Source: an uncultured Alphaproteobacteria bacterium
GTDB taxonomy: Bacteria; Pseudomonadota; Alphaproteobacteria; HIMB59
Length of the DNA stretch: 51,495 nucleotides
Assembly: GCA_902575065.1 (NCBI GenBank)
Contig: CACGPU010000008.1
Location: 1-51,495 of the forward strand
Direction of reading: 5' to 3'
This document shows positions 1 through 8,620 of this stretch, piece by piece. Numbering within the stretch: the first letter of the stretch is position 1; the number at the start of each line of letters is the position of its first letter. The translations under genes were made by a program, and so were the position numbers. The notes below the pieces were generated by a model. That model was not told where the DNA came from. It was given only the letters and a program-made list of their open reading frames with translations, and ran no database searches.

Positions 1-338
1 AGAGGTTATTAGATAGTAATTTGAATTCGATAAATTCCTTAATAAATTGTTTCTATGAAATTAAACACAAATTTAATGTTAGTAAAAACTGTTTTAGACC
101 AGTTCCTAAAATTGAGTCAAGTGTTCTAAAATTTAAAAAATTAAAAAAAAGTTTAATAGAAAAAAAAGAAATTGAGAGTTTTATTATATTTAAGAGATAT
201 ATTTTTTCATACAAGAGAAAGTCTTTAAGAAGGATTTTAAAAAAGTACTATGTTGAAGAGATCGAAAATTTAGATTTGAGAGCTGAAAAGTTGAGTCTTA
301 TTGATCTAATTAAAATTTATAGAAAAATTAGATCCTGA
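1..338 (+). CDS. rsmA: 16S rRNA (adenine1518-N6/adenine1519-N6)-dimethyltransferase, C-terminal part
   Basis: This is the 3' end of a gene that enters from the left edge; the frame is open from base 3. RsmA/KsgA dimethylates two adjacent adenines in the 3' terminal hairpin of 16S rRNA late in small-subunit assembly. The visible part carries the family's hallmark NCFRPVPKIESSV segment followed by the small helical C-terminal domain. The SAM-binding domain and its NPPY-type motif lie outside the window. Its last 11 bases overlap the end of convergent gmk, so there is no room for a separate terminator. The family call is secure from the FRPVPKIESSV block. Confidence 0.9.
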   Translation, partial: RLLDSNLNSINSLINCFYEIKHKFNVSKNCFRPVPKIESSVLKFKKLKKSLIEKKEIESFIIFKRYIFSYKRKSLRRILKKYYVEEIENLDLRAEKLSLIDLIKIYRKIRS

Positions 339-948
339 ATCTATTTACGAATTTTGTTAGATCTATTAATCTAGATTTTTTTAATCTCTCTGACTCAATA
401 ATACAAGTTATTTGCTCTACGCATTTTTCTAAATCCTTATTGATTACAACATAATCATACTCTGGGAAATGAGAGATTTCATTTTGTACTAAATTCATTC
501 TTTTTTTCATTTCTTTTTTTGTATCTCTTGCTCTTGTTTTAAGTCTTTTGACTAACTCCTTTTTACTTGGTGGAAGAACAAATATTCCAACAACTTCTAA
601 ATTGCTTTGTTTAAGTTGCTGATACCCCTGCCAATCAATATCAAATAAAGCATCTTTTTTTTTATTAAAAATGTTAATTACAGTTTGTTTAAGAGTCCCG
701 TATCTATATCCAAATACTTTTGCAAATTCTAGATACTCATTTTTTTTTATGCCCTTATCGAATTGTTCATCAGTAATAAAAATATAATCATTCTTATTTT
801 TCTCCCCCCTTCTTCTTGGTCTTGTAGTACAAGAGATTGACAGAGCTATTGATTTATCTTTTTTTAATAATCTTCTAGAAATAGATGTTTTACCAGCACC
901 CGACGGTGAAGATAATACAATACAAAAATTTTTACTTTTAAATACCAA
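328..948 (-). CDS. gmk: Guanylate kinase
   Basis: Cytosolic enzyme that phosphorylates GMP to GDP with ATP, joining purine synthesis to GTP and dGTP pools. The P-loop SSPSGAGKT is at about residues 13-21, followed by the GMP-binding region with TTRPRR, YIF and the FDIDWQG motif. At 206 residues it has the usual length. The start is a TTG that overlaps the last 11 bases of fabF; starting there places the P-loop at the normal distance. In many alphaproteobacteria mltG and a YicC-family gene lie between fabF and gmk. Here they are absent and the genes overlap, which suggests translational coupling. Confidence 0.95.
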   Translation of the reverse strand: MVFKSKNFCIVLSSPSGAGKTSISRRLLKKDKSIALSISCTTRPRRRGEKNKNDYIFITDEQFDKGIKKNEYLEFAKVFGYRYGTLKQTVINIFNKKKDALFDIDWQGYQQLKQSNLEVVGIFVLPPSKKELVKRLKTRARDTKKEMKKRMNLVQNEISHFPEYDYVVINKDLEKCVEQITCIIESERLKKSRLIDLTKFVNRFRI

Positions 949-2170
949 GTACTAAACTGGCGTTTGTACCGCCGAAACCAAATGAATTAGATATAATATT
1001 TTCAACTGATTTAGATATTGACTCATGAGGAATTAAATTTATTGAGGTTTTCATGTCTAGATTATCTAAGTTCAAAGTTGGAGGTAATATTTTTGTTTGT
1101 AAAGACTTAATTGAAAAAATAGCTTCAACAGCTCCTGCAGCACCTAATAAATGGCCAATTGCAGATTTATTTGAGCTCATAAATAAATTTTTATTTGAAC
1201 CAAATAATTTCTCAACAGCAAATAATTCAATAGCATCGCCCACAGGTGTTGATGTTCCATGAGCATTAACATAACCAATTTCATCAGGACTTAACTGAGA
1301 CTCATATAAAGCCATTTCCATTGCTCTAAACCCTCCATTTCCATCTTCTGATGGTTTTGTAATATGGTAGGCATCTCCTGACATACCGTAGCCTTTTATT
1401 TCACAATAGATCTTAGCTTTTCTTTCTCTAGCATGCTCTAACTCCTCTAAAACTAAAACACCCGCTCCCTCGCCCATTACAAATCCTGATCTATCTTTAT
1501 CCCATGGTCTTGAACCCTTTTCAGGAAATTCATTAAAAGTATCACATAATGCCCTTGCTGCTGAAAAACCAGAAATGCCAAGTGGGCATATTGCTGCTTC
1601 AGCACCACCACATATCATTAAATCAGCTTTATTATTTTTAATTATTGTGAATGAGTCTCCAATAGCATGAGTACCAGTTGCACATGCTGTAACTGGAGAA
1701 CTGTTTGGACCTTTAAGATTATATTTTATTGATATTTGACCGGATAATAAATTAATAAGAGATGATGGAATAAAAAATGGTGATATTTTTCTTATGCCAT
1801 GATTGTCTAAAATAAAAGAATTTTTATAAATAGTATCAAGACCACCTATACCTGAACCTACCATAACTCCTGATCTCAATGAGGATTTCTCATCAATTAA
1901 GATATTGGAGTCTTTAATTGCTTCTTCTGCAGCAATTAAACCTAAAGTTATAAATCTATCAACTTTTCTTTGGTCTCTAAGGCTAACTATTTCATTGTCT
2001 ATATAAGACTCTTTAATAGTTCCAGCAATTTGACAAGGAAACTCGTTAACATCAAATTTATTAATTTTAGAAATTCCACTTTTAGAATTAATTAACGAAT
2101 CCCAACTCGATTCTAAATTTTTTCCTAACGGATTAATTGTTCCTATTCCAGTTACTACTACTCTCCTCAA
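938..2170 (-). CDS. fabF: 3-oxoacyl-[acyl-carrier-protein] synthase II
   Basis: Condensing enzyme of type II fatty-acid elongation; it joins malonyl-ACP to acyl-ACP in the cytosol. The thiolase-fold catalytic triad is visible: Cys163 in TACATGTH, His304 in NAHGTSTP and His340 in SAIGHLLGAAG. The glycine-rich SFGFGGTNASL near the C-terminus is also present. At 410 residues it is a normal FabF. The start is TTG; the protein then begins RRVVVTGIG, as FabF proteins do, so no other start is better. It lies 17 bases downstream of acpP, whose product is its carrier substrate. Confidence 0.96.
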   Translation of the reverse strand: MRRVVVTGIGTINPLGKNLESSWDSLINSKSGISKINKFDVNEFPCQIAGTIKESYIDNEIVSLRDQRKVDRFITLGLIAAEEAIKDSNILIDEKSSLRSGVMVGSGIGGLDTIYKNSFILDNHGIRKISPFFIPSSLINLLSGQISIKYNLKGPNSSPVTACATGTHAIGDSFTIIKNNKADLMICGGAEAAICPLGISGFSAARALCDTFNEFPEKGSRPWDKDRSGFVMGEGAGVLVLEELEHARERKAKIYCEIKGYGMSGDAYHITKPSEDGNGGFRAMEMALYESQLSPDEIGYVNAHGTSTPVGDAIELFAVEKLFGSNKNLFMSSNKSAIGHLLGAAGAVEAIFSIKSLQTKILPPTLNLDNLDMKTSINLIPHESISKSVENIISNSFGFGGTNASLVLGI

Positions 2171-2187
2171 TTGAAATAGTTTCTAAG

Positions 2188-2424
2188 TTAGTTTGAGTTT
2201 GCTGATAAATAAGAAACAGCGTCCTTGAAAGTTACAATTTTTTCAGCAGCATCATCAGGTATTTCACAGCCAAATTCTTCCTCAAAAGCCATTACAAGCT
2301 CTACAGTATCTAAGCTATCAGCACCTAAATCATCGATAAATTTCGACTCGCTCTGAATTTTTGCTTCCTCTACACCTAAATGTTCAACTACAATCTTTTT
2401 TACTCTTTCTTCAATATCGCTCAT
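2188..2424 (-). CDS. acpP: Acyl carrier protein
   Basis: Small acidic carrier that holds growing acyl chains on a 4'-phosphopantetheine arm during fatty-acid and lipid A precursor synthesis. The attachment serine is Ser37 in the [12 protein letters not shown] motif. The 78-residue length and acidic helices are standard. It has one of the clearer Shine-Dalgarno sequences in the window, AGAGG seven bases before the ATG (minus strand, 2432-2436), which fits the high expression expected of ACP. It sits between fabG and fabF, the usual order. Confidence 0.97.
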   Translation of the reverse strand: MSDIEERVKKIVVEHLGVEEAKIQSESKFIDDLGADSLDTVELVMAFEEEFGCEIPDDAAEKIVTFKDAVSYLSANSN

Positions 2425-2491
2425 TTTAAAACCTCTTTAGTAATAAATCTAAAAGTTCGTACCACATTATTGTTAATTTTTAAATATTTAA

Positions 2492-3202
2492 TTAAATTAA
2501 TGCCAAACCCCCATTTATATGGAGTGTTTGACCAGTTATATAGTTGGCATTTTCAGAGCATAAAAAACCGACTGCTTTTGCTATATCTGATGGATTACCT
2601 AATTTTTTCATTGGGATTCTCTCTAAAATAGTATTTTTTTGGTCTTCGTTAAGTTTGTCTGTCATATTTGACTGAATAAATCCAGGAGCAACACTATTAA
2701 CAGTAATATTTCTTGATGATAGTTCAAGAGCTAGTGATTTTACAACTCCTGAGATCGCTGCTTTGGAAGCTGAATAATTTACTTGACCAGGATTGCCAGT
2801 ATAAGCAACCACAGAAGATACAAATACAATTCTGCCAAATCTATTCTTTACCATTTTCTTTGTAAAATGTTTAAGAAGGTGAAAAGATGAGTTTAAATTT
2901 ACATTAATTACTTTATTCCAGTCTTCTAAGGACATTCTTAAAAATATATTATCTCTATTAAGACCAGCATTTAAAACAAGATAGTCAACATCAGTGTCAA
3001 ATATTTCTTCCAAATTTAAATTTTGAATATTATCTAAATCAAATTCCTTAAAATTAATGAATTTTTGATTTTGTTTAACTTTATTTAAATTCGTAGTAGT
3101 TGAAAAAATTTCTTTACAGCCATTATCATTAAAATATTCACATATGGAGCTACCTATTGAGCCCGTACCGCCAGTAACTAAAAGCTTTTTTTCATTAAAC
3201 AT
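2492..3202 (-). CDS. fabG: 3-oxoacyl-[acyl-carrier-protein] reductase
   Basis: Short-chain dehydrogenase that reduces 3-oxoacyl-ACP with NADPH. The Rossmann glycine motif TGGTGSIG is at residues 10-17, the NAG motif at 78-80, and the catalytic Ser130, Tyr143 and Lys147 (YSASK) are all present. The C-terminus, ITGQTLHINGG, is typical of FabG. Its start overlaps the end of fabD by 8 bases. The 236-residue length is close to the family norm of about 245. Context between fabD and acpP makes FabG much more likely than another SDR. Confidence 0.95.
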   Translation of the reverse strand: MFNEKKLLVTGGTGSIGSSICEYFNDNGCKEIFSTTTNLNKVKQNQKFINFKEFDLDNIQNLNLEEIFDTDVDYLVLNAGLNRDNIFLRMSLEDWNKVINVNLNSSFHLLKHFTKKMVKNRFGRIVFVSSVVAYTGNPGQVNYSASKAAISGVVKSLALELSSRNITVNSVAPGFIQSNMTDKLNEDQKNTILERIPMKKLGNPSDIAKAVGFLCSENANYITGQTLHINGGLALI

Positions 3203-4103
3203 AGGTTACGTTATCAATACTTGAAAAAAGTATTTTTTCACCCTGAAATTCTTTTGGTAGAAAATTTAATAAAGTTTTTTTAGGTCCTATTTCGATGAAG
3301 GTACCAATTTCCTCTTTTAAAATACTTTTAATAGTGTTGGTCCACATTACTGGTGAGTGTATCTGAAGAGATAACTGGTTACCATATTCTTTTTCAGAAA
3401 TTTTTTTATAGTTTATGAGTTTATGGTTAGATAATAAGTCAAAATCAATTTTTTTAAAATATGTATCTGTAATTTTTTTACTAAATATCTCTGCACTTTC
3501 TTTCATTAAATCTGAATGAAAAGGAGCTGAAACATTCAATGGTATGTATTTACCTATTGGATTTTGGTCTTTAAAATTATTAATATCATCTTTGTATCCG
3601 CAAATAACTATTTGTTTGTCAGAATTTAAGTTAGCTAAATAGACTCCTTCTCCAAATAAAGATTCGTCTATTTTTGAATGCTCTTTTTTTAGGATAGCAT
3701 ACATTAAATATTTATTTGGGTCAGATACAATCGACATAGCTTCACCTCTATGTTTTACTACTTCTAACATTTCTTCAAAGTCTAAAGAATTAGCAAAATA
3801 TAATGCGCAATATTCTCCAAGCGAATGACCAGCTAAAAAAATTTTTGAAAAATTATCTAATAGATAATTTTTACAAAGATCAATAATTATTGAGCTGAAT
3901 ACAAAAATCATCGGTTGACTGTACTGGGTTAAGTTTAACAAATCTGGATTGTTCTGAGCCTCTAGTAAATCATATCCAAGAATTCTAGAGCTTGTTAAAT
4001 ATCTCTCTTTAACCCATTCGTATTTTTCAATAAAATCAATACCCATTTCAGGAAACTGTGAGCCTTGGCCAGTGAAAAGCAGAGAAAGATTTTTATTTGA
4101 CAT
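3195..4103 (-). CDS. fabD: Malonyl-CoA:ACP transacylase
   Basis: Transfers malonyl from CoA to ACP, the entry step for fatty-acid elongation. From the chosen start the protein begins MSNKNLSLLFTGQGSQ, with the family's N-terminal FTGQGSQ in the usual place. A longer open frame to 4160 adds 19 residues with no family resemblance and would run into the rpsF start, so I rejected it. The nucleophile is Ser94 in GHSLGE and the partner His196 in SAPFHSDLM. Its start lies 32 bases from the divergent rpsF start, so the two promoters must overlap or lie in coding sequence. Confidence 0.95.
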   Translation of the reverse strand: MSNKNLSLLFTGQGSQFPEMGIDFIEKYEWVKERYLTSSRILGYDLLEAQNNPDLLNLTQYSQPMIFVFSSIIIDLCKNYLLDNFSKIFLAGHSLGEYCALYFANSLDFEEMLEVVKHRGEAMSIVSDPNKYLMYAILKKEHSKIDESLFGEGVYLANLNSDKQIVICGYKDDINNFKDQNPIGKYIPLNVSAPFHSDLMKESAEIFSKKITDTYFKKIDFDLLSNHKLINYKKISEKEYGNQLSLQIHSPVMWTNTIKSILKEEIGTFIEIGPKKTLLNFLPKEFQGEKILFSSIDNVTYV

Positions 4104-4135
4104 ACTTAATTTATATCTGTAGACACTCTTTTTAC

Positions 4136-4465
4136 ATGAGTAACATATATGAAACAACAATTATTGTGAAACCTGATCTAGCAAATGATCAATTGAAAAG
4201 TCTTAATATATCCATAGACAATTTTTTTTCAGAAAATAATGTATCGATTGGATATAAAGAAGACTGGGGGATCAAAAATCTTAAATTCACAATAAAAAAA
4301 TACTCTAAGGGGTCATTTAAATTCATGAGATTTATTTCTTCATCCGATTTTCCAAAAAAATTAGATGACTTTTTAAAGTTTAATACTGAATGTCTTCGTT
4401 TTCTTATTACTAAATCACACAACAATTTGGATGAAATTACTCCTCAAATAAGTAAAGAGAATTAA
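4136..4465 (+). CDS. rpsF: 30S ribosomal protein S6
   Basis: Small-subunit protein that binds S18 and the central domain of 16S rRNA. The protein begins MSNIYETTIIVKPDL, the standard S6 start, with the first beta strand immediately after. An upstream in-frame start at 4097 adds 13 unsupported residues that lie across the fabD start. The family KKYSKGSF and FMRFISS strands are recognisable though divergent. At 109 residues it lacks the long acidic or charged tail seen in many S6 proteins. The stop overlaps the rpsR ATG by one base, which is a coupling arrangement. Confidence 0.92.
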   Translation: MSNIYETTIIVKPDLANDQLKSLNISIDNFFSENNVSIGYKEDWGIKNLKFTIKKYSKGSFKFMRFISSSDFPKKLDDFLKFNTECLRFLITKSHNNLDEITPQISKEN

Positions 4466-4653
4466 TGAAAAAAAACTTAAATATTTCTAACGAAGAACTA
4501 ATGAAAATTGATTACAAGCATACTCATATTTTGAGGAAATTTACTAATGACAATGGAAAAGTGATTCCACAAAGAGTAACGAATATGTCTAGATCAATAC
4601 ATACAAAAATAACAAAAGCTATTAAACAAGCAAGGTTCTTATCATTGATTTAA
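4465..4653 (+). CDS. rpsR: 30S ribosomal protein S18, short form
   Basis: S18 binds S6 and 16S rRNA on the platform of the small subunit. The conserved core is clear: IDYKHTHILRKF, then GKVIPQRVTNMS and a final AIKQARFLSLI. The usual N-terminal basic arm (an FRRRKxCPF-type segment) is missing. In its place is a short neutral-to-acidic stretch, NISNEELM. The C-terminal PY(V) tail is also absent, so the protein has 62 residues where 75 or more is common. The ATG overlaps the rpsF stop by one base, and no upstream in-frame start would restore the arm. Confidence 0.9.
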   Translation: MKKNLNISNEELMKIDYKHTHILRKFTNDNGKVIPQRVTNMSRSIHTKITKAIKQARFLSLI

Positions 4654-4657
4654 TACT

Positions 4658-5116
4658 ATGACCAAAGTAGTTGTTTTAGAAAAGTTTAAAAAAAATTGGG
4701 AAATTGGATCTGTTGTTGAAGTTAGAGATGGGTATGCTAGAAACTTTTTGATACCAAACGGGAAAGCAAAATTTGCTACAAAACAGAATATTGAACAAAT
4801 TAAATCAATTGAAGAAAGCCTCTTGAAGAAGGATGATGAAACTAAATCTCAAGCTAGTGTAATTGCTTCAAAAATTAGTGAATTAAAATTTACAAAGGAA
4901 ATTGCAGCTAAGGAAAATGGCGAACTTTATGGATCCTTAGGTGTCTCAGATATTGTTGCATACTTAAACGAAAATGAAGTGAATATCCAAAAAAAATTTG
5001 TAAAATTAGGTAATAAAATTAAATCTGTTGGCGAATATTCTGTAAATATAGATTTGCATCCAGAGGTAAATTGCTCACTTGATATTGAGATCTTATCCCC
5101 TAAAACTTCGTCCTAG
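4658..5116 (+). CDS. rplI: 50S ribosomal protein L9
   Basis: Large-subunit protein that projects from the base of the L1 stalk. The N-terminal domain shows the L9 pattern: VVLEKFKKNWEIGSVVEVRDGYARNF is recognisable, with DGYARNFLIP at about residues 25-34. The long connecting helix follows, then a C-terminal globular domain with GELYGSLGVSDI. The length of 152 is normal. The gene follows rpsR by 4 bases in the classical rpsF-rpsR-rplI operon. Confidence 0.95.
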   Translation: MTKVVVLEKFKKNWEIGSVVEVRDGYARNFLIPNGKAKFATKQNIEQIKSIEESLLKKDDETKSQASVIASKISELKFTKEIAAKENGELYGSLGVSDIVAYLNENEVNIQKKFVKLGNKIKSVGEYSVNIDLHPEVNCSLDIEILSPKTSS

Positions 5117-5155
5117 GACTATCTTTTTTTAAATTTATAAATAACTTAAGCTTAT

Positions 5156-6577
5156 ATGCAAAAGACATTTGAGAGCTTAAAAGACAATGATATAGAAACA
5201 ATTGTCATTGCTTATTTATTAAAACACCCTGAATTAATTGATACACATTATGAATATTTAGATAATTCTTTATTCGCAAATCCAGAAAATTTAAAAATTT
5301 TCAATGTATTGGATGACTTTCATAAATCACAAAAAAATATCTCTATTGATACAATTAAGAACTATATCCCTGATATTCAATCCAAAACACACAAAGACCT
5401 CTCTCTTAAAATAGATCAAATTGTTTTTTCAAAAGATATTTTTTCTAATTATTTAGAAACTCTTCAAGAATTATATTTGAGAAGACAACTTTTTAAAATT
5501 ACCCAAAATAAGAATTATGAATCAACGAGTTTTGAAACAACAAATAGTATTAAAGATATTTTTTTGGACCTCGAAAAAAAACTGTTTGATTTATCAAACT
5601 TTAAAAAAAGTACTTATGAAATAAGAAATTTTGCATCTGTAACTAAAGCTTCACTTCAATTAGTAGAAAAAGCATTCAAAAAAAAGGGTAAATACTCAGG
5701 TGTTGTCTCAGGTTTTGTAGATTTAGATAATATTTTAGGAGGACTACAAAATTCTGATCTAATAATTCTCGCAGGTAGGCCCTCTATGGGAAAAACAGCA
5801 CTCGCTACAAATATCGCTTTTAATGCTGCAAAATATTTCTCGCAGGAGGATGAAAAAGGATCTGTTTTAATGTTTTCTTTAGAAATGTCAGCGGAACAAA
5901 TTGGTTTAAGAATCTTAGCTGAACAATCTAAAATTCCAAGCGATAAGCTTCGTAAAGGTGAGCTCAATGAAAAAGACTCTCTCAAACTTTCAAATACATA
6001 TCAAGAAATTAATAATTTAAATTTCTTTTTTGATGATAGCCCGAATATAACAGTATCTGAATTAAGATCTAAACTTAGAAGGTATAAGAACAATTATAAT
6101 ATCAGATTAGTAATAATTGATTATCTACAATTGATCAAACCTGAGAGTAATAAAGATAATAGGGTCAATGAATTATCTGAGATTACAAGAAATTTAAAAC
6201 AACTAGCTAAAGAATTTGATCTACCTGTTATTTCTTTGTCACAACTCTCTCGTCAAGTTGAAAATAGAGATGATAAAAGGCCTTTACTATCTGATTTAAG
6301 AGAGTCTGGTAGTATTGAACAAGACGCAGATGTTGTTATGTTTATTTATAGAGAAAGTTACTACTTGCAAAGAAATGAGCCAACTCGAGGGGCTGATGAA
6401 ACTCAAGAGTCATATCAAAAAAAACATGACTCATGGAAAGATAGAAATGAAGAGGTTTTTAATAAAGCTGAATTAATTGTTGCAAAACAAAGAAATGGTC
6501 CTACTGGTAAGATTGAATTATACTTTGATGATAAATATACAAAATTCTTGGGTATCGAAAAAAATGTGTCAAATTAA
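5156..6577 (+). CDS. dnaB: Replicative DNA helicase DnaB
   Basis: Hexameric 5'-3' helicase that drives the replication fork and binds primase. The N-terminal helical domain covers about residues 10-150, then the RecA-like motor begins with Walker A GRPSMGKTA at 207-215. Motif H1a (FSLEMS), Walker B (VIIDYLQLI) and the SLSQLSR and LRESGSIEQDADV motifs are all present. At 473 residues it is full length; I see no intein or extension. The order rplI-dnaB is conserved in alphaproteobacteria, though alr, which often follows, is missing. Confidence 0.97.
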   Translation: MQKTFESLKDNDIETIVIAYLLKHPELIDTHYEYLDNSLFANPENLKIFNVLDDFHKSQKNISIDTIKNYIPDIQSKTHKDLSLKIDQIVFSKDIFSNYLETLQELYLRRQLFKITQNKNYESTSFETTNSIKDIFLDLEKKLFDLSNFKKSTYEIRNFASVTKASLQLVEKAFKKKGKYSGVVSGFVDLDNILGGLQNSDLIILAGRPSMGKTALATNIAFNAAKYFSQEDEKGSVLMFSLEMSAEQIGLRILAEQSKIPSDKLRKGELNEKDSLKLSNTYQEINNLNFFFDDSPNITVSELRSKLRRYKNNYNIRLVIIDYLQLIKPESNKDNRVNELSEITRNLKQLAKEFDLPVISLSQLSRQVENRDDKRPLLSDLRESGSIEQDADVVMFIYRESYYLQRNEPTRGADETQESYQKKHDSWKDRNEEVFNKAELIVAKQRNGPTGKIELYFDDKYTKFLGIEKNVSN

Positions 6578-6585
6578 TATCTCAG

Positions 6586-7353
6586 ATGAAATTTATTGAA
6601 GATATTGGTGTAGCTCTTTTAACCTTATTGTCTAACGTAGGAAAATTTATTTTATTTATAGCATTTTTTTTCAAATATTTGTTTAATCCTAAATTCTATT
6701 TTAAAAATAATATTAGGTACTTTATTTACATATTTATCTCATCAATACCAATCATAGCTTTAACTGGGATATTTTCTGGAATGGTTCTTGCTTTGCAATC
6801 TTATACAGGTTTTTCACGGTTTTCAGCTGAGTCCGCTATTCCAAATATAGTTGTTTTAACTCTGACAAGGGAATTAGGGCCAGTGTTAACAGGTCTGATG
6901 ATTTCTGCAAGAGTTGGTTCTTCTATTGCTGCAGAAATAGCCACAATGAGAGTTACAGAACAAATCGATGCTCTCAAAACGCTTAATACAAATTATTATA
7001 ATTTTCTTGTTACTCCACGTGTCTTATCTTTAACTCTGGCATTGCCAATATTTGTAACTTTAGTTGATTTCATAGGAGTTATGGGTGGATATATTGTATC
7101 AGTTCATAGACTGGGATTTAATGACAACTTATACCTATTGAATACAATTGAATTTTTAAGCTTAGGTGATTATTTGTCAGGGATTTTTAAAGCGTTGGCA
7201 TTTGGTTTTATAATATCAATAGTTAGTTGTTATTGTGGTTTATTTTCTGGTAAAGGGGCTTTTGGTGTTGGATCAGCTACAACAAATGCAGTTGTTATTT
7301 CCTCAATTTTAATTTTGTCATCAAATTACTTTCTTACAGAATTATTCTTTTAA
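6586..7353 (+). CDS. mlaE: MlaE-family ABC transporter permease
   Basis: Inner-membrane permease of the family that moves phospholipid between the inner and outer membranes. The hallmark MlaE region is visible: LTGIFSGMVLALQ, then ELGPVLTGLMISARVGSS and IAAEIATMRVTEQIDAL. Five or so hydrophobic spans follow an amphipathic N-terminus. The length of 255 is standard. It overlaps the ATPase gene by one base. No MlaD (MCE), MlaC or MlaB gene is adjacent, so the substrate-binding partner is elsewhere or lost. Confidence 0.9.
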   Translation: MKFIEDIGVALLTLLSNVGKFILFIAFFFKYLFNPKFYFKNNIRYFIYIFISSIPIIALTGIFSGMVLALQSYTGFSRFSAESAIPNIVVLTLTRELGPVLTGLMISARVGSSIAAEIATMRVTEQIDALKTLNTNYYNFLVTPRVLSLTLALPIFVTLVDFIGVMGGYIVSVHRLGFNDNLYLLNTIEFLSLGDYLSGIFKALAFGFIISIVSCYCGLFSGKGAFGVGSATTNAVVISSILILSSNYFLTELFF

Positions 7354-8060
7354 TGAAAATAGAAATTAAGAATTTAAAAAAGAGATTTGATGATAATTTT
7401 GTTTTGAAAGATATTAGTCTTACAATAAAAAAAAATAAATCAACCGTAATTCTTGGTCAATCAGGTTGTGGAAAATCTGTATTATTAAAAACAATATATA
7501 AATTATTTAGTTTTGATAGTGGTTCTATTTTGTACGATGGTAAGTCTGAAGTCGATATTGATAAATTTAGTATGCTATTTCAATATGGAGCTCTATTTGA
7601 TAGTTTGAAAATATCTGAAAACATAGCATTTACAGATTTTATCAATGATAAAACAAATTTTAATAAAAAGGTTATCTCTCTTATGAACGATGTAGGGCTA
7701 GATAAATCAATATTTGATAAATACCCTTCGGAAATATCAGGGGGAATGAAAAAAAGAGTAGCATTTGCCAGAGCTCTTTATAAAAATCCGAAAGTGATTT
7801 TTCTTGATGAGCCAACGACAGGATTAGATCCAATAAACAGTGATAAAATTAATGAATTGATATTAAAAGTAATAAAAAAAAGAAAAATAACTGTTGTGAC
7901 CATTACTCATGATATCAAGAGTGCAATTAAAACAGGAGATCACTATTATTTTATTGATAAAGGAATTATTCAAGATAAAGGTGATTGTAAAAGAATTTTA
8001 GAGACGAAAGATAAAGTATTTAAATCGTTTATAATAGGAGCAGATATCAAACAATTATGA
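7353..8060 (+). CDS. mlaF: MlaF-type ABC transporter ATP-binding protein
   Basis: Cytosolic ATPase that should power the MlaE-type permease encoded just upstream. Walker A GQSGCGKS is at residues 35-42, the ABC signature SGGM at 129-132 and Walker B VIFLDEP at 148-154, followed by the H-loop in TITHD. The LFQYGALFDSL segment after the Q-loop is characteristic of the MlaF branch. The gene overlaps mlaE by one base and cvpA by four, so the three are probably co-translated. Confidence 0.9.
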   Translation: MKIEIKNLKKRFDDNFVLKDISLTIKKNKSTVILGQSGCGKSVLLKTIYKLFSFDSGSILYDGKSEVDIDKFSMLFQYGALFDSLKISENIAFTDFINDKTNFNKKVISLMNDVGLDKSIFDKYPSEISGGMKKRVAFARALYKNPKVIFLDEPTTGLDPINSDKINELILKVIKKRKITVVTITHDIKSAIKTGDHYYFIDKGIIQDKGDCKRILETKDKVFKSFIIGADIKQL

Positions 8061-8620
8061 ATTTTTCAGTTTTAAATTACTTTGATTATTCTTACCTAAT
8101 ACTCCTTGTTATATTTGCTGTTTTTTTTGGTATCAAAGGAGCTACTAAATCTATTAGTTACAGCCTTAAAATCATTTTATCAATATCTTTACCTTTTATA
8201 TTTTATAAGAGAGTTCTAAATTTTTCTTTAGAGAAATTAAATATAGAATATTTATTTTCATTACAAAATAAAAATGTAATATTTTTAGAGATTATATCTT
8301 TTATAATTCTTTTTTTGATAACATACATTATTTATTCAATTCTAGAAAAGGCTTTAAATTTAAAATCGCCTACTCAAATAGAATTTAAAATTTTAGATAC
8401 TATTATAGGTTCAATATATGGAATAATTTTATTTTCTTTTATTTTTTATTTTTCTTATATTGCCTTTTTCAAAAATTATATTGACGAAAAGAATAAAATC
8501 ATGAAATTAAATATTTCAATATATGAAAACCTTATGTATAAAGACCAAAAGGTTGAAAAAAAAAATATAAAAGACTCATCTAGTAAAGAAAAAAATAATG
8601 ATAAAAAAGAACTCTACTAA
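8057..8620 (+). CDS. cvpA: CvpA family membrane protein
   Basis: Inner-membrane protein of the CvpA family, named from colicin V production; its biochemical role is not settled. Four hydrophobic spans are visible at about residues 13-30, 37-52, 75-95 and 113-135. The family's FGIKGATKSISY segment lies between the first two. A lysine-rich cytoplasmic tail of about 40 residues follows. The assignment rests on topology and on position directly before purF, which it overlaps by 23 bases, as in many proteobacteria. radA, often found before it, is absent. Confidence 0.82.
   Translation: MNFSVLNYFDYSYLILLVIFAVFFGIKGATKSISYSLKIILSISLPFIFYKRVLNFSLEKLNIEYLFSLQNKNVIFLEIISFIILFLITYIIYSILEKALNLKSPTQIEFKILDTIIGSIYGIILFSFIFYFSYIAFFKNYIDEKNKIMKLNISIYENLMYKDQKVEKKNIKDSSSKEKNNDKKELY

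Noticed and set aside
5656-5985. A 109-codon frame antisense to dnaB
   Set aside because: It lies opposite the Walker A region of DnaB and has no independent support.
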